DNA of 64,000 nt. It comes from Quillaja saponaria (lineage: Eukaryota > Streptophyta > Magnoliopsida > Fabales > Quillajaceae). The notes under the pieces were generated by a model. That model had not been told where the DNA came from. It did no database searches and worked only from the letters and a program-made list of their open reading frames with translations. A program made the translations under genes and the position numbers. Position 1 is the first letter of the stretch; every line of letters begins with the position of its first letter. The stretch spans positions 4,154,001-4,218,000 of the forward strand of contig CM055606.1 of assembly GCA_029379385.1 (NCBI GenBank), given 5' to 3'. This document shows positions 44,915-57,494 of this stretch, piece after piece.

Positions 44915-47900
44915 AATAGAAAAAATTCTCTTCCCACTAATTAGAGTTTATAATTTTAATTTAAAAATGAACATATATAGTTGTCCATTAACAGGTGATT
45001 TGTATTAGTCGTGAATAGCTTGTGTGATATTTGTTGAATGCTCAACTCAAATTGAGTTTTTTTTTTAAACGAACCAAGCTCTAGTCATATCTTGAAATTT
45101 ATTTTAATAAACAAACTGTGCTCATATTTTGCACAACTAGCAAGTGCAACTCATGTAAAGTAATTTATATATATGAATAACGTTTTAAAGATATAACAAA
45201 TATATATGAGTTTTTCTAATGGATAGTTGTTAATGTTTTATAATAGAAAGCTTGCAATATTAATTATGGTAAATGACCTTGATATCATTAATATTTTAAT
45301 TATAAGTTGCTGTTTTTGAAAATTTTCAAATTTTAAAAATTATATTTATTTTATTTTAATAAATACCATTATGATGCCCATTAAAAAAAAAACTTATATA
45401 TATATTTATGTATTGATATAAAATAAAATAAAAAAGAACATAAAAAATATTTTGGATAATATAATATAACTAATGCATATCACTGCAAGCATAACTCAAA
45501 CGAAAATATACTTTCAGTCTAAGACTCTCTCCTATCCCTAATTCGACAACTCCCTTTATCTAAGGGGGAAAAAAATATTGCATCATTCATGACAACACGA
45601 AGAAAGCAAAGGAATTTTCAGTTAGTGGGGTGCCAAAAAGTAAAAATAACAAAACAAAACATAAAAATTTCAGGGAAAGTTACAGGAGTTGCTGGTCCCA
45701 ATCTGATTTCATGGGACCAACAAATTGAAAATGTTTGGAATCAGGATTTGTCTCATTTAGCGCTTTTAGTTTTAGCGATTTGAAATTTTCACAAAAATCA
45801 CTTTTCATAAAATTGTAAAATTTACATTTTTTTGTTTTGTTTTGTCAAGTTAAAGTTTGAAAGACAAGCCTCAAAGGCTAGAATTGCTTAAAAAAATAAA
45901 TATTACAACCTATTATATGCTAAGCAATATTTAATAAAATTTAACTAACCGGAATAATTAAAATGTGAAATTCGTGACTTAAGAAAGCTTGAATTAATGG
46001 TTATTTATATTTTATGGGAAGCAGTGTTGACATCATATTCTATTACTAGTATTGGAGCTAAATCCTTGTTGGTGAGCTTGATTAACTCTAGCTAAGGTAA
46101 GGAGACAAAAAGGACTATTTGTTATCGCTCAGTGACAAAGTGAAAGCTACTACTCATTTCGTCGTGGATGTTAGTTCTGAAGCGTGACATTTGTTATGAG
46201 TGGAGAATGAATTGAAATAAAATAGTTAGGCATGGCAGCTAGGAAGGAATATTTTGGCCATATTGTACTTAGGCTTGTGCATGGATGTATTACATTAATA
46301 ATGGAAACAATGAATGATAGTTGAATAGTGAAAAGCTAGCTTAACTCTGAGAAAACAAATATCTTGGCAAGATAATTGTAAAATTAAGAAGACCCATGTG
46401 AAAGGCATCTACACTTTCAGGCAATCATGGAGCCTAAAAATTGAAGTTTCAAAACTAGAAGATCCTTTCAATTTGTAGACTAACTTTGATACCTCTAAGC
46501 TTTAGGCAAGACTTGATATATTTTGACAGGAAGCTAACCTGCACGAGAAATTATTGACTCATTGGCCCACTTGTTCACTTGCTTTTGTCCTTCTCGAGTT
46601 CTAACTTCTAAGGAGCTTAAAAACTTGATTACAACTTCTTAAGTACGTTGGTATGGACTTTAGTTAGTCAATTTATCTCATATATAGAATATTCTTAAGA
46701 TATTTATAGTTTGTGAATTTCAAAGTTTAACTTATTTTCAGTTGTACTTAAGTTTGATTTGATAATATTGTGAAATTTTTAGAGATATTGTTTTGTTATG
46801 ACTCTCTTAAATATGTTTTTAAATAGTCATAGCTTTAGTGTTTAGTAAAATAATATAAAAATTGTTCTTAATAAGTAAAAATAATAAAATTATTGTTTGG
46901 TAAATTCATTGTAAAACTGTTCTGAATATTTAAATTGACTATAATAGATATTGATAATTAAAAGATAGATAATTAACGTATTGTATTAATTAATCAAATG
47001 ACAAATAAGAATTTTCATTAACAGTTAATGTCATATTAGTCTTTTAATTTTTTTAGAATAGAAGTTAATTTTTAAAATCACCCTTGAGCTACTTTTAAAA
47101 GTGCATGAGCTATTCCTCGCATGCCATAAATGACCTACCAATAGGAAGAATCCTAGAACAAAATGAGAGTAGCTTACCAACTTCACATTCCAAATTTTGT
47201 TTTTTTACAAAATATATAAAAAAAAATTGATGTATACTGTTCATAAACATAAACATCCTCCCAAAAAACATTACTCCAAATTTTACTTTAAATGATAAAG
47301 GACAACAATAAAATTATATTATACCAAAAATTTGATGTGATTTAATTTATCAATGGGATATAATAGAAGGAATCCGAATAGAATTATTCAAACTAAAAAC
47401 AAATATTGCTATTTGTCAATATTGGATCATATGTATATATTAATCGAATTATTCAGGACTAATTTGCAGAACATGGGAGGAAGTAAGTAGCCGCCACTGG
47501 CCCACTGCCCCTCCCCCCAGTTGCCATTGCTGTATTCAATGGCATGGTCCAGTTTGAAGTATGACTAATTGCCCACACCCAGAATCGATCATTATTGTGT
47601 CAAAAAGGCCCAAAAAAAATTTGCCAACACTGAAAGGGATTCTCTTTCCCATTAGGTACTAACTGTCTTAATTTTACTAGTTGGTTGTGGGCACAAAATC
47701 TTGGATGGACCCATAGGTGGAAAAAGACTTTGTGAGTTCATTCACATACTGCACTCCATATGCTAAGATCCAAGCAAAACCCACAAGTGGCCATGAATCA
47801 TCATCACCATTAATTGCTAATGAAGAAGTGGGCTTGTTTCATTCAATAAAGATACCAATCAATTGCTTTTAGTTGGGTGCAAGAAATTGAGCTTGGAATT

Positions 47901-48526
47901 GAAGTAGGATGGTGAGTATTGGATCAAATTCTTAATGTATTATATTTGTATATTGAACACATTAATGCAATCCCCTTATTTTCAAAACCTATCCGGATTT
48001 GTTATTTATTTACAAAATAACTATATTTTATAACTAATAATCATAAGTGATATTATCACTATAATTTTAAAAGCAATCAATAAAGATTTCGACTTATTTT
48101 ATTTCATTTTTTAAAAATATATTGGCAACCTAAAAGCAGCTTATCAATTGCATAGAAGTCAAATTGATACAAGGTCTATATCACCTGTCCTCAGCAAAGT
48201 TAAATTTTAGGAAGACAAATCTTGAAATAAATAATTATTGAGAGAGTCATCTTAGTCACGACTAAAATTTGAGGAGATTAGTCTCACAACAATGTATGTA
48301 GTAAATAAACCTGGAAAAATAAAAATAAAAATTAAAAATTGGTGAAAAGATAAATACTTCTTTTCTTTTGTATACTACGAGCATTTAACTATAGTGGTAT
48401 CATGTTAATAAGTCTTAACTTAATTGGGGAAAAAAAACAAAACAAAAAACACAAGACACCCCTTTATCCTCTTATCCCTTTCTTTTCTATTTCTAAAATC
48501 CATACTTTCCATGCTCATGGGCGTGA
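44915..48526. other. AT-rich intergenic DNA before the QCR7 gene
   Basis: No supported gene or defined element. The last few hundred bases are probably the promoter of the next gene. Confidence 0.5.
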
Positions 48527-48583
48527 AGCCCAAAGCTATCTAAGCCTAAGATACAGTATCCTTCATTTTAGCATATAGGCCCA
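48527..48583 (-). promoter_or_regulatory. Two site II elements (TGGGCT, TGGGCC) upstream of the QCR7 gene
   Basis: AGCCCA at 48527-48532 and GGCCCA at 48578-48583 on the plus strand read TGGGCT and TGGGCC on the minus strand. Site II elements (TGGGCC/T), often in pairs, control many plant nuclear genes for mitochondrial respiration. They lie 190-246 bases before the start codon. Function here is inferred from family knowledge. Confidence 0.55.
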
Positions 48584-48772
48584 GTTTCTTTCAGCTTTTT
48601 ATGGGTCTATGAAGCATATTCGACCCAGATAAAATTCCAAACGGGGCAGCAAGCCTTATGGCTATGGAGTCAGTTGGTCAATTCTGAAATCTGAAAGTAA
48701 AAGCACTACTCAAACAGAGTCGAGGCTCCAGACTCAGAAAAACTTCAAAGCTCAAATTCGTCTTTTTCAGCT

Positions 48773-49185
48773 ATGGCATCCTCCTCGTGGTTGCAGTCTT
48801 TCCTCAATCCAAACAAAAATTGGTTGGCTGCTCAGCACATGAAAACCATTTCCAGTCGCCTCCGGAAATATGGTTAGGGTTTCAAATCTCTCATCTTTAT
48901 CTTGAGCTAAAAATGGGTATGTAATGTATGTAATAGTTTGGTTTCTGATGGATTTTACCTTATTAATTTTCGTGAAGGGCTGAGGTACGATGATCTGTAT
49001 GATCCGATGTATGATTTGGACATAAAGGAAGCTATGAATAGGCTTCCTCGTGAAATAGTGGACGCAAGAAACCAGCGGCTGAAGAGAGCTATGGATCTCT
49101 CAATGAAGCACGAGTACCTTCCTGAAGATCTACAGGTTTGTTTTCAGATATTTCCAATCTATGGATGATACTTTTAAAGGAATCT

Positions 49186-49217
<32 letters not shown>

Positions 49218-52200
49218 GTTCTAGTAAATGCTGTAGCCTGTAATGAATTCTAGTAAAAAATTTGAATCAATTTTGGCTTTCAAAAGATTACATTTTGCAT
49301 TGAAGAACAGTGGAAGTAATTATTATTATTATTTTATTTTTTTTCATTTCTTTGTTTTAGCTAGAATGTACTGAATACAAAAGCACTTCTGCTTGATTTG
49401 CTGAGGAACTGTTCAAATGAAGAACAGTAAAAGTGATACAAACTGTTTCTGAAAATAAAACGAAGAAAGGAAGAAAGAAAAGTAAAATGTAACCCTGCAA
49501 CAAGATTAGCCATTGCCCTGCAACCAAGCCCACAGATGAAGAAACGATTTTATTTCTCATGGAATATGGGATACTTACAAACTTTATATAGGTACATAGG
49601 ATTATACAAAATCCTTAAAGTAATCCCTTATGACGGCTAATCTTATCTGATCCTTTTAACCTGCATCTTATTCTTATCCCATTTTGAACTGTATCAAATC
49701 CCCACTATTAATTTCAAGATTAAAAGAAGAATGGCAATTGTAGATCACAAGCACACAGTAGCATAACACCATATCTTGAAGGTTGTTGATGTAGCTTTCA
49801 ATTGTTTAGCAATTCCCTATACACAGCAACTGGAGATGACCTTTGTTCTGTCATTCATTCCAATATCAAAGACCCAAGTCAAGCTGAAATCTAACACTCT
49901 GTTACTAGGTTCGATCCGAAACGAGGATCACTATCGATTTGGAACAACACTATTAGCGTTCCGGTCATTCTGATCATAAACTCAAAGAATGCAATAGAAG
50001 AGAAATAAAAAGCATAAATCGAAAAAATAAAATAAAATTGTTTGGGCCATTGAAAAAAATAGATATATGTAAAATTGGTGTAGGAGATATAAAAATGGTT
50101 TAGTTGGTATGTTTAATTATCTAAGAAAGTATTAATAATAATAATAATATATGTATATATAAAAGAAATTATGACGTGTGATCCTATTTTTTGTTTGGGA
50201 TCAATGTATTTCCTTCCCGCTAATCGATCTAAAGAAACCTATCCCCACCGTACCATGTTTCGGGGTACGTAGCGTTCCACTTACTGGTTCTCGTTCCGCG
50301 TACTGCATCGATCCACGTATCAGGTAATTCTAACATGAGAGGACCTTTTGTTATAGCAGTCCCCTCCCAATTGTTCCCTTTGCCATTGAATCTGCTCTTC
50401 GGATCATTCTTTTATATCATCACTTTAGAGTTCCTCTACAATTGCAACCCCCGAAATTGTGTTTTACAGAACATAGGTAACTTCCTTTATCTTGTCATGG
50501 ACACCATTTCCTGAGGTCTGGCTGCTTCTTGCACACTGTTGCCTCTGGATTCTTGAACACCGTAACTCTGGATTCTAGCCCTTGGTTTTCATCTTGCTGG
50601 AGTTACGGTGTTAACCTCTACCATTTTCGCAACTGGCATGAAATTTTTGTTTTTCTCCATGGCTGATTTTAGTGGACCGTCAAGTCCCAGTATTAAAGTC
50701 CTTAGTTGCAGAAACTGCTCTTTATGGGTGGCGAATCTGCTCTAGGAGCACGGTTCTGCACTTCAGACTTTGCAGCAGGCTCCCATTGCAATCCAATCAA
50801 GACGGAAACACGTTTCCATCAAGGAAAAGATCGTTCAGTGAAAACTCTGGAAAGTACGTGCAAAAAAAAAATCGGCAAAAAATCAGACTGTTTCGAAGAT
50901 TGGAAATTATATATATATATATATTTATATATGAAAATCCTAACATCCACTAATGTAGGTGGTTGTTAACAGTGTCCACTTTTTTAAGTGGACAAAAAAC
51001 TCAACTCTATCATTTTATTGAAACTTAAAAATGGAGGACATAATATTAATTTAATGTGGAAATTAAAATTTTCATATTTTAAATCTCAATGCTATTTTCT
51101 CTCCCCTAGTGCCCAAATTTCCTAAGTTCGTAACATTCCCTCTATGTCTTCCTCCTGTCCTCAAATCTTACCCTCTTTTTCCATTCTCTCTCCACATCTT
51201 TCTTTTCATCCCTAAATTCAGTTGAGTTTAAGCTTTATAATCATATCATTGATTGATACTACTGATTTTAAGCTCTATATTAATGGAGGTAATTGATTCT
51301 CCATATCACTTAATTATTGATCATCCCTATTAACTTTTGAAGGACCAGCTCATTATTTTCTAAAAATAATGAATGTTCAAAATTTAGAGTAAAAAGGAAA
51401 AAAGAAGAAGGACTATTAAACAAATTCAAACTTTCATCGAATCATTCTTGGAGGTTTGACAACAGAGCTTCAATATTTATTGGCTTATCTATTGTTTTGG
51501 TCCTTTTAAGATTGTATCAGCTTTTCAATTCGGTCTTTTAAAAATTTTCTCAATTAAGTTTATTCTTCTGTTTATATTATTATGAATTAATGAAATAACC
51601 ACACTTAAACTTAAAGATAATGATGTGCTTAAATTGTTTATATGGATCTCAGTACACCATATTTTGTTCTTTGGTTTTTGGATTAAAACCTTAATTCAGG
51701 CTGAGCATAAACAAGAACAACATGGCAAGAAAAAAGAAGTGAAAAAGTGGAACAAGATGAAATGCATTGGGAATTAGGGATTATAATTTCCTTTTAAACT
51801 TACTACTATACCCTTGTAATTAAATAATTTTGAATTAAAATAGTTGAGTTATTTGTCAAACTGAAAGAGAGGAACTGATAACTTCCACTCCTATGGGTGT
51901 ATGTTAGGATTCTCCTAAATATATTTATAGATATTATGTAATGTACATCAACGCTCCCTGTGTGCTCCTAAAGTTAGGATCTACTAAGTTTCCTAGCTTC
52001 CCTGGCCTCGCTCTTGCCCTTGCTTTTGTCCCCGCAAACTTTGTGCAACTAAGTCTTCAATTCCTGATTAGATGCAATCAAACTTCCATCGTAGCGATCA
52101 AACTTTTATGGTTTTTCTTAATTCTTGCATCCATCCTTCCAAGATGTGCTTATGCTTAAACCCTTTGCTCCAAACTAGTAGGGCCACTTCCTCCTTCAGG

Positions 52201-54653
52201 GTAACTTGTGTCCAGGCTTACAAATATAGTACCAAGAATGTGCTAGAATACCTTCAATGCAAAACGGTTTTTGAAAGTAAACGAGGAAAAAGAAAAGTAA
52301 AATCTAATTCTGCAACATGGTTCTCTCATACGGAATCTGGGATCCTTACAAGCCTTGTATAGGCAGATAAGGATTTCACAAAATCCCTAAACTAACCCCT
52401 CATGGCACCTAATCTTATCTAGCTCAATGCAACCTAAATTTTATCCCATTTTGTATTGTATTATTATTTTATATTATTTATTTATTCACAGTTCTTGTAT
52501 TTAGCTGACCTCTGGCATTGTCACTTCAAAACAGAAAATGTCAAAAACTATAAGCACCTGTTTAGTTATGGAAAACAGTTTCCACTTTCTATCTCCAAAA
52601 TTTTGGGTAAAAATAAGCACAAAGTATCTCCACAAAGTAGATTGTACGGTGTCCCTTTCAAAGACATTGGATAGGTTTTTCAAATAGAAGATAAATGGCA
52701 GACCCTCGAAAACATTATGAGTGGCTTCCATAGCCTGTTAACAAGAAGTTGTAAAACAAGGTTTTCCAAAATTTTGTTGAAGACAAGTGATTTTGTACTT
52801 CAATTTTCTTTCAGAAAAAGGAAAACTATTCTCCATAAATAGACAGACCCTAGTTTGTTCCTGTTCTTGTTTTTAGAAAGCAATTCTAGTATGGTGTAAA
52901 GCTCAGAAATAATTGTATGTTTTAGCCAAGTTTTTAGTATTTATCTTTGTTACTGACTTACTGCCAACTTCTGAGTATTTATGTTTTGTTATCTTTATGA
53001 GTGAAAGGGCTGCAAATCTGGTAGATTGTGGTACTTGTTTTTGTAATTTGAATATATTTTTTGTCTGTGCAATGAAGTATTATCTCTATTAAGACTTGTG
53101 TTGTTTTGGGGCTTGGGTGGTGAAATATATAAACATGTGCTACTTGAATAAATCATCCAATCTATGGAAGTGCATTCAGCAACATTTAAATGACTTTGCT
53201 TGTCTTTCTTCAGAAGAACTTCTTTGTACCATTCCATTAAAAGTTACATCCAACACCCACTCCAAAACGAAACATGAAATACAATGGAAGTGGTGGTGTT
53301 TCCTCCGAAATGGGTGTGAATCGTTTCTATAGGGAATGTGCAATTTTTCATTTGAAAAGGAATGAACTCAGTAAAATATGATATAAAGAACAAAAAAAAA
53401 TTTGTTAATTAAAATTTTTGTTTTATGTAATTTTTTACATAATACATAATTTATATATATATATATATATTGTGTGTGATTAATTTGATCTTTTTGTGTA
53501 TATTATTTTAGTGTTCCTAGGTTAGATGTGATTAATTTGATCTTTTTCTTCAATTTGTATGTCTATGCTAATTTTGTTACTTTGGTATATATTTATGAGC
53601 ATCCTATATACTTAATTAATCATGTTGTATACTTACTATTACTATAATATGTTTCTAAATAATTTTCCATTTACATATTGTTTCACAAATCGTTTCCGTT
53701 TCCAGACTTATCAAAACAATATATCGGAACGAATTTTTAGTACCTTGGTTTATAATATTAGGTTTGTGGATCCCATTATGTCTTCCTAGTTTTTACCTTT
53801 TGTTTCTCTTTCATGTACAAAATCCAAGTGTCTTTTGTTGTTTAAGAATCATATCTTGCAAATTGAGTTGTGATCTATATGGAAACAAGGTATAAATATA
53901 CAACATTTTGTTTACAAGAACAATTACTGATTCAACCTATCTTTTGCAGGCAATGCAAACACCTTTTAGGAACTATCTTCAAGATATGCTTGCTCTTGTA
54001 AGTTCTTATATAATTGAAGTGTGATAAAATCTTCCCATTACTTATTACATCTAGTTGTTTGGCTTCTCTTAGTGTCCCCATTTAATGTTGAAGCAGAAGA
54101 ACTTCAGAACCATAGTAGTTTCTTCATAATGAAGCATATTCTTTAGGATACTACATATGGAAATTGGCTTACTATTTTTATCTGTCTACATCTTGCACTT
54201 GAGAAATTATTCCGTTGCTAGATACTGATTGCAGAAAAATTGGTGGAAGTTTCCCTTAAAATATTAGTCATGCCTTCTCTTTGATGTTATTACATTTATG
54301 ATGCTAGAAAGACAGAAACAAGAAGAGATTAATTTGTTTTTTTTTTTTTTGAAGGTTTTATTTATTTTGCTTTGAAATAGCTCTCATACATTTTTCGCCT
54401 ATCTCTAGTAACTGTTTACTTATTAAGGGGAGATCTTCTTTTTGTTCGAATATTTTCCATGCCAAAACCATCTTTCTGTATGCTATGGTATCTAAAGCTG
54501 GAGGCAGAAAGTGATTCTGCTTGTATAATCTGAAACCTGAACTTGCATTTTTTTTTTTTTTTTTTTTAATCATCTCAATGGTAGGTTAAGCAGGAAAAGG
54601 CAGAACGTGAAGCGCTTGGAGCATTGCCACTGTATCAGCGCACAATCCCATGA
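48773..54653 (+). CDS. QCR7: Cytochrome b-c1 complex subunit 7 (QCR7, 14-kDa protein), four exons
   Basis: Exons: 48773-48872, 48978-49135, 53950-53997, 54585-54653, giving 124 residues. The start ATG lies in ATGGCATCCTCC. The protein reads MASSSWLQSFLNPNKNWLAA, then RLRKYGLRYDDLYDPMYDLD, KEAMNRLPREIVDARNQRLK and DMLALVKQEKAEREALGALP, ending YQRTIP. This is the whole length of plant QCR7 proteins, a nuclear-encoded subunit on the matrix side of mitochondrial complex III (ubiquinol to cytochrome c). No cleavable presequence is obvious, as is usual for this subunit. All introns are GT-AG. Intron 2 is 4.8 kb, unusually long against 0.1-0.6 kb for the others, and holds an LTR-element-like pair of repeats. 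Two site II elements upstream fit control with other respiratory genes. No defect was seen in the coding parts. Confidence 0.95.
49365..49700 (-). repeat. LTR-like repeat in QCR7 intron 2, copy 1
   Basis: It pairs with 52225-52460 as a direct repeat: AAGAAAAGTAAAAT, then CTGCAAC, CTCATGGAATATGGGATACTTACAA, TATAGGTACATAGGATT and CTAATCTTATCTGATCC align in order in both. On the minus strand CTATATAAAG and AATAAAATCG are TATA-like and poly(A)-signal-like. Copy 1 has about 50 extra bases. Confidence 0.55.
52225..52460 (-). repeat. LTR-like repeat in QCR7 intron 2, copy 2
   Basis: Second copy of the 49365 repeat: AAGAAAAGTAAAATC, then TCTGCAACATGG, CTCATACGGAATCTGGGATC, TATAGGCAGATAAGGATT and CTAATCTTATCTAGCTC. 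The copies are diverged by eye, so the insertion is old. No target duplication could be fixed. Confidence 0.55.
53640..53765 (+). repeat. Dispersed repeat shared with 61840-61965
   Basis: CAGACTTATCAAAACAATAT, then CGGAACGAATTTTTAGT at 53704-53740 aligns with CAAACTTATTAAAACAATAT and AAAACGAATTTTAGT at 61907-61942. Weaker similarity extends into the AT-rich sequence upstream of both. One copy lies in QCR7 intron 2 and the other is intergenic. Confidence 0.45.
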
Positions 54654-56990
54654 TCTGTATACTCGCATTTCAGGCTCGGTGTCATTTCTTTTCGGGATCC
54701 TCTCACACCTGAATCTCATTGAGGAAATAATTGTTTTTCTTAATTTTGCCCTTCTTTAGATTGGTTTACATAGATTTGACACCAGCTCTCTATTACAGTT
54801 CACAAAATCCTCTTGGTTGAATCAACCAACAAAAAACACCGATCATTTTAAATAATTGTGTTCACACTGGCTAAAAGTTGCGAGTTTTATCTTGTTTTAA
54901 TGCATTTTTATTGTTTGTGACTTGTGTTAGTTTATGAAATATCTGCTCATAATTTTGCAGAACTGGCATTTGAAATAGTTTGTCTAGTAATATGCCTTTA
55001 ATTACAAGACATTTGCCTTACCAGCTTTGCCCCTAACATTGAACCTAGACTTGTGTAGGCTTGGCCCTATTGTATGTGGGGCAAGAGCATGCACCTGTTC
55101 TCCTCTCATTTTGAAGAACAAATACACTAATAGCCTACTTGTCCAATAGTCTCAAGTTGACTGGAAAATTTATGAGTGAATTATGGGTTTGTTGTGTTGT
55201 GACTGCAACTGGTAGGTAGCAGAATCCTTGTCCTCTTTCAAATGTACAATTAGCATTTATGTTACTAGGGTGCAATATATATCATTGAAATGCTCTTTGA
55301 AAGTGTGATGGTTCTTTTTTTGTAGCTAATGATAGGTAGAAAATGGAGGACGTATGTGGATGGCATTGAACTTCCAAACAAAGCCTTAGCCTAGTAAAAG
55401 ATTAATCTTGCATTACCCATTTTTTCTTCCTACCAAACAAAGCCCTCTCACGGTGAGAATCATTGATACGTCAACTTGTGCAAACCTTTCATTTCAGATT
55501 CAGGCTGCAAATAGCTGATGGTATATTCTACAGTATCTGTTTTATGCAAACTTGCATGTCTTCCTCTAAATCTCCAATATGAAAGCACAAAATTGAAAAG
55601 AAAAAAAAAAAATTGATAGAAGACAGATTATTCCCTTCGTTCGTGGTGTATGCCAGTAGGCAAGACAATAGACCTGTTCAGTCAATATTTGACTTATCCA
55701 AAGTTGATTCGATACGAATTGTGTTAAAATCTAGTCAGGTTGACAATTAGTATGATTTGAAGAAGTTAAAATTTGATCAGAATCTAATATGATTTGAGTT
55801 ATGTTTATTTTTAAATATTTTTGTGTTTATCTAAGGGCGATCTGAACAACTCGACTTGATTCGAACTTAGACTTGATTGATTAGACAGATAAAAATATAT
55901 GATAAGATTGGATCAAACCGTCCATCTTGAAAAATATCTTCAGAATATTGCACGTTTTTGCGCTGGCTGTTTCATTGAAATTGTAAATTGATTGAAACAG
56001 CTTTGTCCAAAGCACAAGGTGGCCGGCTAGAATTGTTCTTTATTTGTTTTGTTTTGTTTTGTTTTTTTTTCCATTTTCATAACGCTAACTGAAAAGAACT
56101 ACAATCATTTTATTTGTCATTTATATAAAAATAATAATAGATGGGTCAAGTTTAACATATATATTATTTGATCAAATCAAATTATGTTTACAAAAATTTT
56201 ATCTAAATTTTAAAGTCAGTTAATCGGATAATATAAAATTTAACATATAAATTTGGGTTGAGTTATACAATTTTATAATTTTTATTACTAAGTGAGTGTT
56301 ATATGCAATATAATTGATAATCACATTAATGATATTGGCACCTCTCCGAGCAGAGAATTCAAGTTCGAGTTTTTTTACAAACAAGAATTTCAATCAAAAT
56401 TTTAATTTGGTCTAGGTAGAATAGGATTGCTCCCACCTATCTTAGACTGACATGTGGCACTCTTCGTGGCAACATCACTGCTGACACATGAATTCACCGT
56501 ATAAAAAATTAAATTTGAAAAAGAAAAAATTCACTCATATTTCTTACTCGCTATATTTATTTTTTATAATTTAGATTTATTTATTATTTTAACCCTTAAA
56601 AATTATATCATATTTTATTTTGATAGTTAAAAAATTATTATTTTTTCTAATTATGTCCTTTAAAATCTAATTTTTTTTATTTTAGTTTTTCATGATTTAA
56701 TTTATTTTAACTGAGTTCTAAATCAAGATTATTAAATTAAAATAAAATCTAATGAAATTAGGTAATATATTTTTCAAAATATGGTGAAAATAATAATGAA
56801 ATTAGTTAATAGAAACAATTGAATTAACAATTAGTTCTTGTTTTTGCAAATAGAATCTAACATTCTGTACCGCGTAGAGAATGGAAGGTCATTTCCAAGT
56901 CATCTGACTTATTGCTCTCATCCAAAAAAAGGGTCAGCCGGAATAGCCAGTAATAAAGCTTTTAAAAAGCGTGAACAACCCCGCTACTCT
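54654..56990. other. 3' flank of QCR7 and intergenic DNA
   Basis: No supported gene. Three short stretches of plant repeat-like text are present (for example near 55680-55920), without fixed boundaries. Confidence 0.5.
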
Positions 56991-57007
56991 TTCCAGATCT
57001 TTACCGC

Positions 57008-57013
57008 CACGTG
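57008..57013 (+). promoter_or_regulatory. G-box (CACGTG)
   Basis: CCACGTGTTC lies 131 bases before the start codon of the 57144 gene. The core is the binding site of bZIP and bHLH factors in light and abscisic acid responses. A TATA-like GATAAAAT lies at 57054-57061, and a CT-rich leader follows. Confidence 0.5.
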
Positions 57014-57143
57014 TTCATTCTTATCCGTTGCTTTCGCCCTTTACCTTTCCCTTTGATAAAATACTGACTAACCCAGAACAAATCACTTCAATTCCACGAT
57101 CTCTTCTTCTTTACTTCTCACAATTTTCAAGCTTTTCTCTTCA

Positions 57144-57494
57144 ATGGCTACCAATCTCTTGTCCAATCAATCAGTCACTTTTTCTGTTCGCGCCAGCACC
57201 GATCACCGTCAACCAGAATCCAATCGCCGGAGAAACTCGTCTTCCAACTGGTGGACCCCGCTCTTCGGCTGGTCCTCCGAACCTGACTACATTGATTCAA
57301 ACAATAAACCCGATTCTAGTAACTTCCCGGTGACGAAAACGTCAAGGCCTCAATTCGCTGGTTGTTTCACAGCGGAAAAGGCGAAGCAGCTCCGGATGAT
57401 GACGAAGGAATCGGAAACATTTCATGACGCCATGTATCACTCGGCGATCGCTTCACGACTTGCTTCCGACTTCAAAAATAGCTCCGATCTGTAA
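57144..57494 (+). CDS. Small plant-specific protein of unknown function, 116 residues
   Basis: A single uninterrupted frame from ATG 57144 to TAA 57492-57494. The codons are much richer in G and C than the flanking DNA, and the base composition is that of a real exon. The protein starts MATNLLSNQSVTFSVRASTD, has a basic NRRR stretch, a WWTPLFGWSSEPDYID segment, and a C-terminal block FAGCFTAEKAKQLRMMTKES followed by ETFHDAMYHSAIASRLASDF. I recall this C-terminal block as shared by a family of uncharacterised plant proteins, but cannot name one securely. No membrane segment or catalytic motif is visible. A CT-rich leader, TATA-like box and G-box precede it. The stop sits in CTGTAAGTCT, which also looks like a splice donor, so a longer spliced form with a downstream exon cannot be excluded. 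Confidence 0.75.
   Translation: MATNLLSNQSVTFSVRASTDHRQPESNRRRNSSSNWWTPLFGWSSEPDYIDSNNKPDSSNFPVTKTSRPQFAGCFTAEKAKQLRMMTKESETFHDAMYHSAIASRLASDFKNSSDL

Larger units (their letters stand above)
49136..53949 (+). other. Intron 2 of the QCR7 gene, 4.8 kb, probably enlarged by retroelement insertion
   Basis: The intron starts GTTTGT and ends TTTTGCAG. It contains a 30-T run at about 49185-49216, the LTR-like pair, a non-coding interior with no gag or pol domain (49701-52224), and AT microsatellites near 50909-50930 and 53452-53471. The interior has no gene I recognise. The reading across the splice (EDLQ-AMQTPF) is normal, so the insert appears tolerated. Confidence 0.7.

Noticed and set aside
56838..57333. 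Frames at 56838-57056 and 56971-57333
   Set aside because: They overlap the promoter, leader and coding part of the 57144 gene in other frames. The 57144 frame has the protein-like codon use and a good start context.
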